A stretch of 64,000 nt of DNA from Myxococcus flavus (GTDB taxonomy: Bacteria; Myxococcota; Myxococcia; Myxococcales; Myxococcaceae). Every line of letters begins with the position of its first letter. The first letter of the stretch is position 1. Where the stretch lies: positions 3,968,001-4,032,000 of the forward strand of contig NZ_CP143624.1 in assembly GCF_050038885.1 (NCBI RefSeq), in the 5' to 3' direction. The translations under genes and the position numbers were made by a program. This document shows, one piece after another, positions 43,139-53,100 of this stretch. The notes under the pieces are model-generated. The model saw only the letters and a list, made by a program, of their open reading frames with translations. It made no database searches and had not been told where the DNA came from.

Positions 43139-43600
43139 ATGAAGCACACGGCGATGACCATTCCGGCAGATGACATGTCGGCTTCCGCGGAGCCCGCAAC
43201 AGGCGGGAACAAGAAGCGTGTCCTCGTGGTGGACGACTTCGATGACGCGCGGGAGATGTACGCCGAGTACCTGGAGTTCGTCGGCTTCGAGGTGGACACC
43301 GCCCGCAACGGCATGGAGGCGGTGGAGAAGGCCAGCGAGGGCGAGCCCGACATCATCCTGATGGACCTGTCCCTCCCCATCATGGACGGCTGGGAGGCCA
43401 CGCGGCGCATCAAGCAGGACGCCCGCACCCGGGACATTCCGGTCATGGCACTCACCGGCCACGTGCTCGCGGGCAACGCCGAGCACGCGCGGGATGCTGG
43501 CGCGGACGAGTTCGTCGCCAAGCCCTGCCTGCCGCAGGACCTGGAGAACAAGATCCGCAACATGCTCAAGCCCAGCAAGCGGAAGGTGGGGGGCGGCTAG
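43139..43600 (+). CDS. Stand-alone response regulator receiver
   Basis: 153 aa. Single receiver domain preceded by a 25-residue low-complexity N-terminus (MKHTAMTIPADDMSASAEPA). Receiver: VLVVDDFDDAREMYAEYLEF with acidic residues, phospho-acceptor Asp in IILMDLSLPIMDGWEATRRI, Thr in VMALTGHVLAGNAEHARDAG, Lys in FVAKPCLPQDLENKIRNMLK. No output domain; probable partner a histidine kinase encoded elsewhere. GAGAGG lies about 11 nt before ATG 43139; ATG 43154 is an alternative. Upstream, TATAGAT near 43094 could be a -10 box. Confidence 0.85.
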   Translation: MKHTAMTIPADDMSASAEPATGGNKKRVLVVDDFDDAREMYAEYLEFVGFEVDTARNGMEAVEKASEGEPDIILMDLSLPIMDGWEATRRIKQDARTRDIPVMALTGHVLAGNAEHARDAGADEFVAKPCLPQDLENKIRNMLKPSKRKVGGG

Positions 43601-43726
43601 GGAGCGCAGGACGCAGAACACCTCCACTGCTCGACAGCGGACACTCCGGCGCCCTCGGAGACTCAGTGGCCGCTCCCTCGGGTCCGTTCAGTTGACCCCT
43701 GGCGGACGGATGCATAGGCACCGTGT

Positions 43727-46700
43727 GTGGGCTCTCCGGCCGCCTCGCCGTCTCCTGATGCGTGGACTCCTCCCCAGGAGTTCGACGAGTACCGCCTCGT
43801 GCGGGCCATCGGGCGTGGGCGCACGGGGCGCGTGTTCCTGGCCCATGACACGCTGCTGGAGCGCCCGGTCGCGGTGAAGTTCATCCCCGCCCTGGGGCCC
43901 AACGCCCTGGCGCGGTTCCTCGTGGAGGCCCGGGCGGCGGCCCGCATCCAGCACCCCAACGTCGTCACCCTCTACCGGGTGGGGCAACTGGAGGAGCAGC
44001 CCTACCTCGTCTCCGAGTTCATCCGGGGGATGAGCCTGGACCGCCTGCCCAAGCCACAGCCGTGGGAGCGGGTCCTGGCCATGGGGCGCGACCTGGCCCG
44101 CGGCCTGAGCGCCGCGCACCGGCGTGGGGTGCTGCACCGGGACATCAAGCCCGGCAACGCGGTGCTCACCGAGAGCGGCGAGGTGAAGCTGCTCGACTTC
44201 GGCCTGGCGAAGCTCCTGGACCGCGCCGCTGGCGCCAGCGATGCCGAGGCCCCCGGGCAGGCCACGCCGCCGGAGCTGCCACCGGAGCTGGACCCGGACG
44301 CCAGCCCCAACCTGGGCGCACGCTCGCTGGATGGCGTCTTCCTTCCCTCGCTGCCGCGCGGCTCGCTGGTGGGAACGCCCTACTACATGTCTCCGGAGGC
44401 CTGGGCGGGCGAGGCGCTGACGGCGCGCAGTGACGTGTACTCGCTGGGCGTCGTCCTGTACGAGCTGTGCGCCGGCAAGGGCCCGTTCCGCGACGTGCCG
44501 TGGCGCGAGCTGTCGGAGACGGTGCGGAGCCGGGACACACGCCCGCTGGCCCAGGCCGCGGCCGCCGTGGACCCGGCCTTCGCCAGCATCATCGACAAGT
44601 GCCTCCGCCGGGAGCCGTCCGAGCGGTATGCCACGGCGGCGCAGCTCCTCGACGCCCTGGAGTCCCTCGCGCGCGACGACGTCGTCCAGGCCGTGCCGGA
44701 GGGCAATCCCTACCGCGGTCTCCAGGCCTTCGAGGCGGAGCACCGCGCCGTCTTCTTCGGCCGCCGCCGCGAGCAGCGCGCGGTGCTGGAGCGGCTGCGC
44801 GCGGAGCCCTTCCTGCTCATCACCGGCGACTCGGGCGTGGGAAAGTCCTCCCTGTGCCTCGCGGGCCTGCTGCCCGCTGTCGCGGAGGGGGGACTCGAAG
44901 ACGGGCGCCACTGGCGCACCGTGCGGCTGGTGCCGGGGCGCAGGCCCATCTCGACCCTGGCCGCGGCCCTGGCTCCGGTGCTGGAGACCGAAGAGGACGC
45001 CCTGGCCGAGGCCCTGCGCGCCGAGCCCACCTCCCTGGTCCGCCGGCTCCGCGTGAAGCTGGGGACGCGCGACGGACTGCTCGTCTACGTGGATCAGCTC
45101 GAGGAGCTGGTAACGCTGGCGCCACCGTCCGAGGTGGAGCTGGCGGGGCAGGCCCTGGGCGCGCTCGCGGAGGGCGCCAGTGGCGTGCGGCTCCTGGCCA
45201 CCGGGCGCAGTGACTTCCTCACCCGCCTGTCCGCCGTGCCAGGACTGGGCGCCGAGGTGCCTCGTGCGCTGTACCTGCTGCGCGCCCTGACGCCCGAAGA
45301 GACGCGCGAGGCCGTGACGGGCCCCGCGCGCGTGAAGGGCGTGCGCTTCGAGTCCGACGCCCTGGTGGACGCGCTCGTCACCTCCACCCTGTCCGCCGCC
45401 GAGGGCGGGCTGCCGGTGCTCCAGTTCGCGCTGGCCGAGATGTGGGAAGCCCGTGACGTGGCGACGGGTGTCATGACGCAGGCGGCGCTGGACGCGATGG
45501 GCGGCGTGGAGGGGGCGCTCGCGCGGCACGCGGATTCCGCGGTGGCTCGGCTGTTACCGGACCAGCGGGTGGCGGCCCGAGGCGTGCTGCTGCGGCTCGT
45601 CACCGCGGACGGCACGCGCGCACGCAAGACGGACCGTGAGCTGGTGGGTGACGACCCGCGCTATCGCGCCGCGCTGGAGGCCCTGGTGCACGCACGCCTG
45701 CTGGTGGCGCGAGAAGCCCAGGACGGCACCTCGTACGAGCTGGCTCACGAGGCGCTGCTCTCCGGCTGGGGCACGCTGGCGCGCTGGCTGGCCGAGGCCT
45801 CCGAGCGCCGGGAAGTCCAATCCCGGCTGGAGTCCGCCGCCGCGCACTGGGAGAAGCTCGGCTTCCCGCGCGAGTCGCTGTGGGGACCGCGGCAGCTCGC
45901 GGAGGCCCGGGTGCTGGACACGGGCGAGCTCACGCGTCGCGAGCGCGACTTCTTGAAGGCCTCGCGCCGCACCATGGTGCGCAGCCGGCGGACGCGGCAG
46001 GCGCTGGTGGTGGGCTTCGTCGTGTCGCTGGGGCTCGTCTACGGCGGGCTCCGGTTGAGGGAGCGCTGGAGCCTGGACCGGCAGGTGCGCGACGAGCTGG
46101 GCCAGGCCGCCCTGGCGATGAGCGCCGTGCGTCAGGCATGGGGCGCGCTGGGCGCCGAGCGCGCCGAGGCCTTCCGCCTCTACGACGGAGGTCGCCGCGC
46201 CGACGCGGACCGGCACTGGAGCCGCGCGGGTGCGCAGGCGGGGATGCTGCGGGGCCACTTCGACGAGGTGGCGGGCCGGCTCGAGCGCGCGCTGGCCCTG
46301 GCCCCGGGCCGCTCCGACGTGCGCGAGGCGCTCGCGGACTTCCTCTACGAGCGCGCCCTGTGGGCCGAGCAGGACGAGGACGCCTCGGCGCTGCCCGCGC
46401 TGCTCCAGCGCCTGCGCCTCTATGACACGGAGGGGACGCGCTGGCTGCGCTGGAACGCCCCCGCGCGCCTCACCCTGGAGACACCCGTGCCCGGCGCGGA
46501 GGTGGAGCTGCGCCCGCTGTCGCGGGACGCCCAGGGCCGCTATCAACTGGGGGACGCCCTGAGCGCGAACCCGGGCCGCTGGGTGGAGGTGCCGGTGCCG
46601 CCGGGCACGTACCAGGTGTCCGTGCGCGCGCTGGGATACGAGCCGGTGGTGCAGTGGGTGCAGCTGCGGCGGGGCGAGGCGCGCCGGCTGGGTGTGCCGC

Positions 46701-47548
46701 TGCCTCGCGCCGGGAGCGTGCCGGAGGGCTTCGTCTTCATTCCACCCGGCGAGGTGAAGTTCGGCAGCGCGGCCGAGGCCAGCGTGCGCGAGTTCTTCAA
46801 CGCGGTGCCCCAGCACTCGGTGGACGTGCCCGGCTTCCTCATCGCCCGGTACGAGGTGACCTATGCCGAGTGGCTGGCCTTCGTGGAGTCGCTGCCGCCG
46901 GAGCAGCGCGCGCGGCGCCTGCCGCGCGTGGGCACCGGAGGCTACGCGGGGCTGCTCAACCTGAGCCAGGTGGACGGCGTCTGGCGGCTGCGCTTCCAGC
47001 CGGGGAATGAGCCCTACGTGGCACGGGCCGGCGAGCCGCTGCGCTACGCCCGCCGGACCTCGCGCGCGGAGCAGGACTGGCTGCGCTTCCCCGTGAGCGG
47101 CATCACCTTCGCGGACGCGGAGGCCTATGTCGCGTGGCTGTCGGAGAGCGGCCGGGTCCCCGGCGCGAGGCTCTGTTCGGAGCTGGAGTGGGAGCGCGCG
47201 GCGCGCGGCGTGGACGGGCGGGAGTATCCGCACGGTGACACCCTGGCGCCCGATGACGCCAACATCGACACGACGTACGGCAAGCAGCCCGGCGGCTTCG
47301 GCCCGGACGAGGTAGGCAGCCACCCCGCCTCGCGCAGCCCGTTCGGCGTGGACGACATGTCCGGCAACGTGTGGGAGTGGACCCGCTCCTGGCTGGAGCC
47401 GGGCAAGGCCGTGGCCCGAGGGGGGAGCTTCGCCTTCGCGGCCACCTCCGCGCGCGCCTCCAACCGGGAGCTGCCGGAGCCTTCGCTGCGAGACGTGACG
47501 GTGGGCCTGCGCGTGTGCGCGGACGTGGCGCCTTCCCCCACGCCCTGA
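43727..47548 (+). CDS. Ser/Thr protein kinase - STAND ATPase - formylglycine-generating-enzyme-like fusion
   Basis: 1273 aa. Residues 20-310: Pkn2-type kinase with VAVKFIP (Lys51), HRDIKPGN (137-144), DFG (157-159) and activation-loop GTPYYMSPEAWAG. Residues 327-730: novel-STAND NTPase, entry motif NPYRGLQAFEAEHRAVFFGR, Walker A GDSGVGKSS (367-375) and Walker B-like YVDQLEELV. TM about 757-778. Residues about 905-990 contain TPR/PEGA-like segments. Residues 1001-1270: FGE-sulfatase domain (GFVFIPPGEVKFGS, FLIARYEVTYAEWLAFVESL, MSGNVWEWTRSWLEPGKAVA, GGSFAFAATSARASNRELPE). Kinase and ATPase are cytoplasmic, the FGE domain is probably outside. Similar kinase-FGE fusions exist in myxobacteria. 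GTG 43727 is uncertain. Confidence 0.88.
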   Translation: MGSPAASPSPDAWTPPQEFDEYRLVRAIGRGRTGRVFLAHDTLLERPVAVKFIPALGPNALARFLVEARAAARIQHPNVVTLYRVGQLEEQPYLVSEFIRGMSLDRLPKPQPWERVLAMGRDLARGLSAAHRRGVLHRDIKPGNAVLTESGEVKLLDFGLAKLLDRAAGASDAEAPGQATPPELPPELDPDASPNLGARSLDGVFLPSLPRGSLVGTPYYMSPEAWAGEALTARSDVYSLGVVLYELCAGKGPFRDVPWRELSETVRSRDTRPLAQAAAAVDPAFASIIDKCLRREPSERYATAAQLLDALESLARDDVVQAVPEGNPYRGLQAFEAEHRAVFFGRRREQRAVLERLRAEPFLLITGDSGVGKSSLCLAGLLPAVAEGGLEDGRHWRTVRLVPGRRPISTLAAALAPVLETEEDALAEALRAEPTSLVRRLRVKLGTRDGLLVYVDQLEELVTLAPPSEVELAGQALGALAEGASGVRLLATGRSDFLTRLSAVPGLGAEVPRALYLLRALTPEETREAVTGPARVKGVRFESDALVDALVTSTLSAAEGGLPVLQFALAEMWEARDVATGVMTQAALDAMGGVEGALARHADSAVARLLPDQRVAARGVLLRLVTADGTRARKTDRELVGDDPRYRAALEALVHARLLVAREAQDGTSYELAHEALLSGWGTLARWLAEASERREVQSRLESAAAHWEKLGFPRESLWGPRQLAEARVLDTGELTRRERDFLKASRRTMVRSRRTRQALVVGFVVSLGLVYGGLRLRERWSLDRQVRDELGQAALAMSAVRQAWGALGAERAEAFRLYDGGRRADADRHWSRAGAQAGMLRGHFDEVAGRLERALALAPGRSDVREALADFLYERALWAEQDEDASALPALLQRLRLYDTEGTRWLRWNAPARLTLETPVPGAEVELRPLSRDAQGRYQLGDALSANPGRWVEVPVPPGTYQVSVRALGYEPVVQWVQLRRGEARRLGVPLPRAGSVPEGFVFIPPGEVKFGSAAEASVREFFNAVPQHSVDVPGFLIARYEVTYAEWLAFVESLPPEQRARRLPRVGTGGYAGLLNLSQVDGVWRLRFQPGNEPYVARAGEPLRYARRTSRAEQDWLRFPVSGITFADAEAYVAWLSESGRVPGARLCSELEWERAARGVDGREYPHGDTLAPDDANIDTTYGKQPGGFGPDEVGSHPASRSPFGVDDMSGNVWEWTRSWLEPGKAVARGGSFAFAATSARASNRELPEPSLRDVTVGLRVCADVAPSPTP

Positions 47549-47735
47549 GCGCCTGCCTGGCTGCCCTACATGCGCTCCGCGCGTTAGCGGACGGAGGAAC
47601 CCCGTGTCTGCCCTGGCGTTCTGGGGCGTTGACGCGAAGTCGACGAAGCAAGTGCCTGCGGGGACTCGCCTGAGTTGCTGGGCGAGCGACCGCTGCGGAC
47701 ATTGCCGCCGTGGTCGGGCCGGGAAGGTGGCGGTG

Positions 47736-48692
47736 ATGGGCGCAAACAAGCGGACGTGGGCGGCGGTGGTCGTCGCCCTGGGCATGGTGGGGTGTGCGGG
47801 CGACGTGACGGAGGCGACGCCAGCGCTGCGCGTGAGCGTGGCGGAGCTGGCGGCGCCCAACGGGCGGAACCTGAATGGGCGCAATCTCAATGGCCGCAAC
47901 CTGAACACCACCGAGCTCGGGCAGATGCTCGTGTCCGTGGACCTGGCGGGCGCGCGCCTCGCCGATGCAGCCCTGGGCGATGTGCGGCTGGAGGGCAGCG
48001 TCTTCCACGGCGTGGCGGCTGGCGCTCCGGTGTCCGGCGAGGGCTTCCTGGGCGCGCGCTTCACCGGCAACCTGGGCAGCGGCGGCACCGTCGAGCTGCG
48101 CGTCGACGACATCCAGCCGGGGACGGGCGCGGACGCGGACGTCTGGGTGTACCGCGTCTCCTACTTCGACGCCGGAGAGGGGCTCTGGAAGCCCGCGTGC
48201 CCGGCGGAGGACGGCACCGCGCTGGGCGCCATTCCGGTGATGGGCCGCTGGGACTACCGCCAGGGCGTGCAGGGCGGCGGCGCGAAGGTGGCGGACGCCG
48301 AGCGCTTCACCTTCGCCTGCGAGGGCGCGGCCATCGCCAAGTGCGTGCGCTTCGGCTACCGGCCCTGGGCGTCGACGGCGAGCGGCGCGAGCCTGGCGGA
48401 CCATCACCAGGCGTGCACGCGCATGGTGCGCGCGGACTTCTGTGGAGACGGCACCTCGCACACCGATGACGGCAACTGGGTGAACCTCTACGACAGCGTC
48501 GGCGTGCAGGCGGACTCGGAGACGTGGCTGCACGAGGCCGAGTGGGACACCGATGGCGCCCGCTGCTTCACGCAGACGACGCGCGCGGCGCAGGCCGTGA
48601 GCTGCCCGCGGACGCAGCTCCCGGGCTGCGGCAAGCAGGCCCACTTCCAGGCAGGCACGCTCCTCATGAGCGAGGTCCCTCCCGCGCAGTAG
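47736..48692 (+). CDS. ADYC-domain lipoprotein
   Basis: 318 aa. Signal and lipobox RTWAAVVVALGMVGCAGDVT. Residues 35-55 contain short pentapeptide-like repeats (NGRNLNGRNLNGRNL). The rest is a Cys-rich myxococcal ADYC domain: YRVSYFDAGEGLWKPACPAE, GRWDYRQGVQGGGAKVADAE, RFTFACEGAAIAKCVRFGYR, PWASTASGASLADHHQACTR, and the signature VRADFCGDGTSHTDDGNWVN (ADFC instead of ADYC). Cys-rich surface proteins of this type are widespread in the phylum; function unknown. GGAAGG at 8 nt before ATG 47736 fixes the start. Confidence 0.85.
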   Translation: MGANKRTWAAVVVALGMVGCAGDVTEATPALRVSVAELAAPNGRNLNGRNLNGRNLNTTELGQMLVSVDLAGARLADAALGDVRLEGSVFHGVAAGAPVSGEGFLGARFTGNLGSGGTVELRVDDIQPGTGADADVWVYRVSYFDAGEGLWKPACPAEDGTALGAIPVMGRWDYRQGVQGGGAKVADAERFTFACEGAAIAKCVRFGYRPWASTASGASLADHHQACTRMVRADFCGDGTSHTDDGNWVNLYDSVGVQADSETWLHEAEWDTDGARCFTQTTRAAQAVSCPRTQLPGCGKQAHFQAGTLLMSEVPPAQ

Positions 48693-48847
48693 GCGCTTCG
48701 GGCCTTCGCGGGCCCGGGAGGGCTCGGCGGCACGTCTGCCCGCCCTGCTTCCTGGCGGTGGACGCCGGCGTCAACGGCTACCGGGGGCAGGGGGGCGACA
48801 CCATGGTTAGCCGGCTCGCCGCAGGGGGCGGAAATGGGAGATTCGCT

Positions 48848-50131
48848 GTGAGACGGGCTCGAATACGAAGCGTGTTCGGCGGAGCGTCCGTGGGGATGGC
48901 GCTGGGGCTGTGTGCCCTGGCGGGATGCCGCAAGGACGCTGCCGAGGAGGCCCCCGCGCCACAAGAAGCGCTGGAGGTCACGCTCGGCCAGGAGAACGTG
49001 GCGCGCGCCAAGGTGCGGGAGCTGCGCTCGGGGCCTGGCATCTCCGGCACCCTGCAGGCGCGCACGGCCGCCGCGGTGCGCGCTGAGGTGGGAGGCACCA
49101 TCCTCGACCTCAAGGCCCAGCAGGGCCAGGTGGTGAAGAAGGGCGAGGAGCTGGCGCGCATCGAGGACGCCACGCTGAAGGACCAGCTCATCGCGGCGAC
49201 GGCCGCGGTGCGCACGGCCCGCAGCACGCTGCAGGTGGCCGAGGCCGAGCTGGAGCGCAGCGCCAAGCTGGCGAAGGCGGGCGTCATCACCCAGCGCGAC
49301 TTCGAGCGGGCCCAGCTCTCCCTGGAGCAGGCCAAGGGACAGCTCGCGGAGGCGCGCTCCCGCCAGGCCCTGTCGCGGGAGCAGCTCGACCGCGCGCGCG
49401 TCGTCGCGCCCTTCGAGGGCGTGGTGAGCGAGCGGCAGGCGAGCGCGGGCGACGTCGTCCAGCCCAGCGCGCCCCTCTTCACCGTGGTGGACCCGCGCAC
49501 GCTGCGCCTGGAGGCCTCCGTGCCCGCCGCGCAGCTCGAGCAGGTGCAGGTGGACACGCCAGTGGAGTTCCACGTGACGGGCTACGGGGACCGCGCGTTC
49601 CGCGGCACGGTGGAGCGCATCAATCCGGTGGTGGACCCCGCCACCGGCCAGGTGCGCATCTACGTCGCCATTCCCAACACGGACCTGCAGTTGCTGGCCG
49701 GCCTCTTCGCGGAGGGGCGCGTGGCCTCGCAGGCGGTGAAGTCGCTCGCGGTCCCCATCGACGCCATCGACGACACTGGCACCGAGCCCTCCGTGCTGCG
49801 CATCCAGGATGGCCGGGTGCAGCGGTCCAAGGTCACCCTGGGCCTGCGGGACGAGGTGGCGCGGCAGGTGGAGGTCCGCTCCGGGCTGGAGGCGGGAGAC
49901 GTGGTGCTGCTCGGCGCGGCGCGGGACGAAGTCACGGAAGGCGCGCGCGTGAAGGTGTCACCCGCGCGGCCCGACGCGCAGCCCGTGCAGGACACCGGGC
50001 CGGGTGTGGGGGGCTCCGAGGCGCCGCCGTCACCGGCGGGACAAGGACAGGAACAGGGACAGCGAACGCTGGAGCCGCAGCCCGCGTCCACGCCACCGCC
50101 GGAGGAGGGCGCGTCGCCTCCCTCGCCGTGA
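48848..50131 (+). CDS. RND efflux periplasmic adaptor lipoprotein
   Basis: 427 aa. GTG 48848, with GGGAG 7 nt upstream, begins a lipoprotein signal (RRARIRSVFGGASVGMALGL ... ALAGC). Mature protein is a membrane-fusion subunit: lipoyl-like halves (RAEVGGTILDLKAQQGQVVK, RARVVAPFEGVVSERQASAG), long hairpin coiled coil between them (TAAVRTARSTLQVAEAELER), beta-barrel and membrane-proximal domains (LEASVPAAQLEQVQVDTPVE). A Pro/Gln-rich disordered tail is added. Works with the adjacent permease and a TolC-type channel elsewhere. 42 bp precede the permease gene. Confidence 0.9.
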   Translation: MRRARIRSVFGGASVGMALGLCALAGCRKDAAEEAPAPQEALEVTLGQENVARAKVRELRSGPGISGTLQARTAAAVRAEVGGTILDLKAQQGQVVKKGEELARIEDATLKDQLIAATAAVRTARSTLQVAEAELERSAKLAKAGVITQRDFERAQLSLEQAKGQLAEARSRQALSREQLDRARVVAPFEGVVSERQASAGDVVQPSAPLFTVVDPRTLRLEASVPAAQLEQVQVDTPVEFHVTGYGDRAFRGTVERINPVVDPATGQVRIYVAIPNTDLQLLAGLFAEGRVASQAVKSLAVPIDAIDDTGTEPSVLRIQDGRVQRSKVTLGLRDEVARQVEVRSGLEAGDVVLLGAARDEVTEGARVKVSPARPDAQPVQDTGPGVGGSEAPPSPAGQGQEQGQRTLEPQPASTPPPEEGASPPSP

Positions 50132-50173
50132 GGCCCCGCCGTCCACCACTGCCCCCAGCCGGGAGTCACGTCC

Positions 50174-53100
50174 GTGTTCATCTCCGACTTCGCCATCAAG
50201 CGTCCCATCGTCACCATCACCTCGATGCTGGCGCTGGTGGTCTTCGGTCTCGTCTCGCTGGGGCTGCTGGAGACGGACGAGTTCCCCGACGTCCAGCCCC
50301 CCGTCGTCAGCGTCACCATCGCCTACCCGGGGGCGTCACCGGAGACGGTGGAGCGGGAGATCGTCGAGCCCATCGAGGACGCCATCTTCGCCATCAGCGG
50401 GGTGGACCCGGATGAGACGACGTCCATCGCCACCGACGGCCTGGCGAGCTTCACGGTGTTCTTCGACTTCGAGAAGGACATCCAGGAGGCGTCGCAGGAC
50501 ATCCGGGACGCCATCTCCAGCAAGCGCGCGGACCTGCCACAGGAGATGGAGGAGCCCATCCTCACGCGCTTCGACCCGGCGGACCAGCCCATCGTGTCGC
50601 TGACGCTCACCTCGGAGGGGCTGGACGTGGCGGCGCTCTCGCTGGTGGCGGACCCGACGGTGGTGGGGGAGCTGCGCTCGGTGCCCGGCGTGGCGCAGGC
50701 CGAAGTCGTGGGCGACGTGGCCCGGGAGATGACGGTGCAGCTCAAGCCGGAGGCGCTCCAGGCCGCGGGGCTGTCCGTCGCGGAGGTGGTGGCCGCGCTC
50801 CAGGCGCAGAACCTGGCTGCACCGGTGGGCCGCATCAACGCGCCGCTGTCGGAGGAGTCCATCCGCCTCAAGGGGCGGCTGGAGAAGGTGGAGGACTTCC
50901 GCGACATGGTGGTGGCCTCGCGAAACGGGCAGGCCATCCGGCTGGGCCAGGTGGCGGACGTCTTCGTCGGTGCCGAGGAGCCGCGCACGCTGGCGCTCTT
51001 CAACGGCGCCCAGGCGGTGGGCATCGACGTGCTCAAGGCCCGCGGCTACAGCACCACCCAGGTCGCGGACGCGGTGCGCGAGCGGGTGCAGGCGCTCCAG
51101 CAGCGGCTGCCCGCGGGCGTGAAGCTCGAAATCGTGCGCGACGCCGGTGTCCGCGTGGAGAGCGCCGTCCACAACGTGCAGTCCGCGCTGCTGGAGGGCG
51201 CGGTGCTCACGGTGCTGGTCGTCTTCGTCTTCCTCAACTCCTGGCGCTCCACCGTCATCACCGGCCTGGCGCTGCCGGTGAGCGTGCTGGCGTCCTTCAT
51301 CAGCGTGTGGGCCTTCGGCTTCACGCTCAACACCATGTCGCTGCTGGGCCTGACGCTGGCCATCGGCATCCTCATCGACGACGCCATCGTCGTGCGAGAG
51401 AACATCGTCCGCCACGTGGAGATGGGGAAGGACCACTACACGGCGTCGCGGGAAGGCACCTCGGAAATCGGCCTCGCGGTGTCGGCGACCACGTTCTCCA
51501 TCGTCGCCGTCTTCGTGCCGGTGGCCTTCATGTACGGTGTGGCCGGCCAGTGGTTCAAGCCCTTCGCGCTCACCATCGCCTGCGCGGTGCTGGTGTCGCT
51601 CTTCGTGTCCTTCTCGCTGGACCCGATGCTGAGCGCGTACTGGCCGGAGCCCCACAAGAAGGAGCGCCCGGGCTTCATCACCCGCGTGTTGAACCGCTTC
51701 AACGCGTGGTTCGACCGGCAGGCGGAGCGCTACAAGCACGTCATCGCCTGGGCCCTGGACCACCGGCTCGCCATGGTGCTGGTGGCGGTGGGCTCGCTGG
51801 TGGGCGCGCTGGTGCTGCAAGGCACCCTGGGTGGCGCGGGCTTCGTGCCGGTGAGCGACCGCGCCGAGGTGGAGCTGCTCGTGGAGACGCCGCCGGGCTC
51901 CAGCCTGGAGTACACGCGGCGCAAGGTGGACGAGGTGACGCGCACCCTCCGCGCCCACCCGGAGGTGCACTACACGTACGCCACCATCGGCGTGCCCCTG
52001 GCGCTCAGCGCGCCCGGCGTGGACCAGGCGCTGGTGTACGTGCGGCTGACGCCAAAGTCGGAGCGTGACGTGAGCCAGGATGCGCTGGGCGTCCAGTTCC
52101 GCGAGGAGATGAAGCGCATCGGCGGCGCCACCGTCTCCGTCTTCACCTCGGGCTTCGGCGGGGCCTTCAAGCAGCTCCAGTACGAGCTGCGCGGGCCGGA
52201 CCAGAAGGTGCTCACGCAGCTGGCGGAGCAGGTCCGGAAGGAAGTGGAGCAGGTGCCCGGCGCGGTGGACGTGGGCCTGTCCACGCGAGGGCAGAAGCCG
52301 GAGCTGGAGGTGGAGCTGAACCGCGGGCTCGCGGGGCAGCTCGGCGTGACGGTGGGGCAGGTGGCCCAGGCGCTGCGGCCGGCCTTCGCGGGCCTGGACG
52401 TGGGGGACTGGGTGGACCCCATTGGCGAGACGCGCGAGGTCATGGTCCGGCTGGCGCCGGGGGCGCGTGACAATCCCAATGACCTGGCGCAGCTGCCCAT
52501 CGCCGTGGGCGCGGCGCCGGGCGGCCTGCCTCGGCTGGTGCCGTTGGGACAGGTGGCGGACATCCGCCGGACGCTGGGCCCGGCGCAGGTGACGCACCTG
52601 GACCGCGAGCGCGTCATCAACGTGCAGGCGAACGTGCAGGGCCGCTCGCTGTCGGAGGTGGGCGCCGACATCCAGAAGCGGCTGGACGGCGTGAAGCTGC
52701 CGCCGGGCTACACGCTGACGACGGGCGGCGAGTCCGCGGACCAGGCCGAGGTCTTCATGCGCGTGTTCATCGCGCTCGGCATGGCGCTGCTGCTGATGTA
52801 CTTCATCCTCGTCATCCAGTTCGGCTCGTTCCTGGACCCGCTGGCCATCCTCATCTCGCTGCCGCTGTCGCTCATCGGCGTGGTGCTGGCGCTGCTGCTC
52901 ACCGGCGACACGCTGAACCTCATGAGCCTCATCGGCATCATGCTGCTGATGGGCATCGTCGCGAAGAACGCCATCCTCCTCATCGACTTCGCCAAGTGGT
53001 CGCACGAGAAGGGCATGCCGCTGCGAGAGGCGCTCATCGAGGCGGGCCGCATCCGCCTGCGGCCCATCATCATGACGACCTTCGCGCTGGTGGCGGGCAT

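Noticed and set aside
45554..48112. 852-aa reverse open frame
   Set aside because: Antisense to the kinase fusion and ADYC genes; low-complexity shadow.
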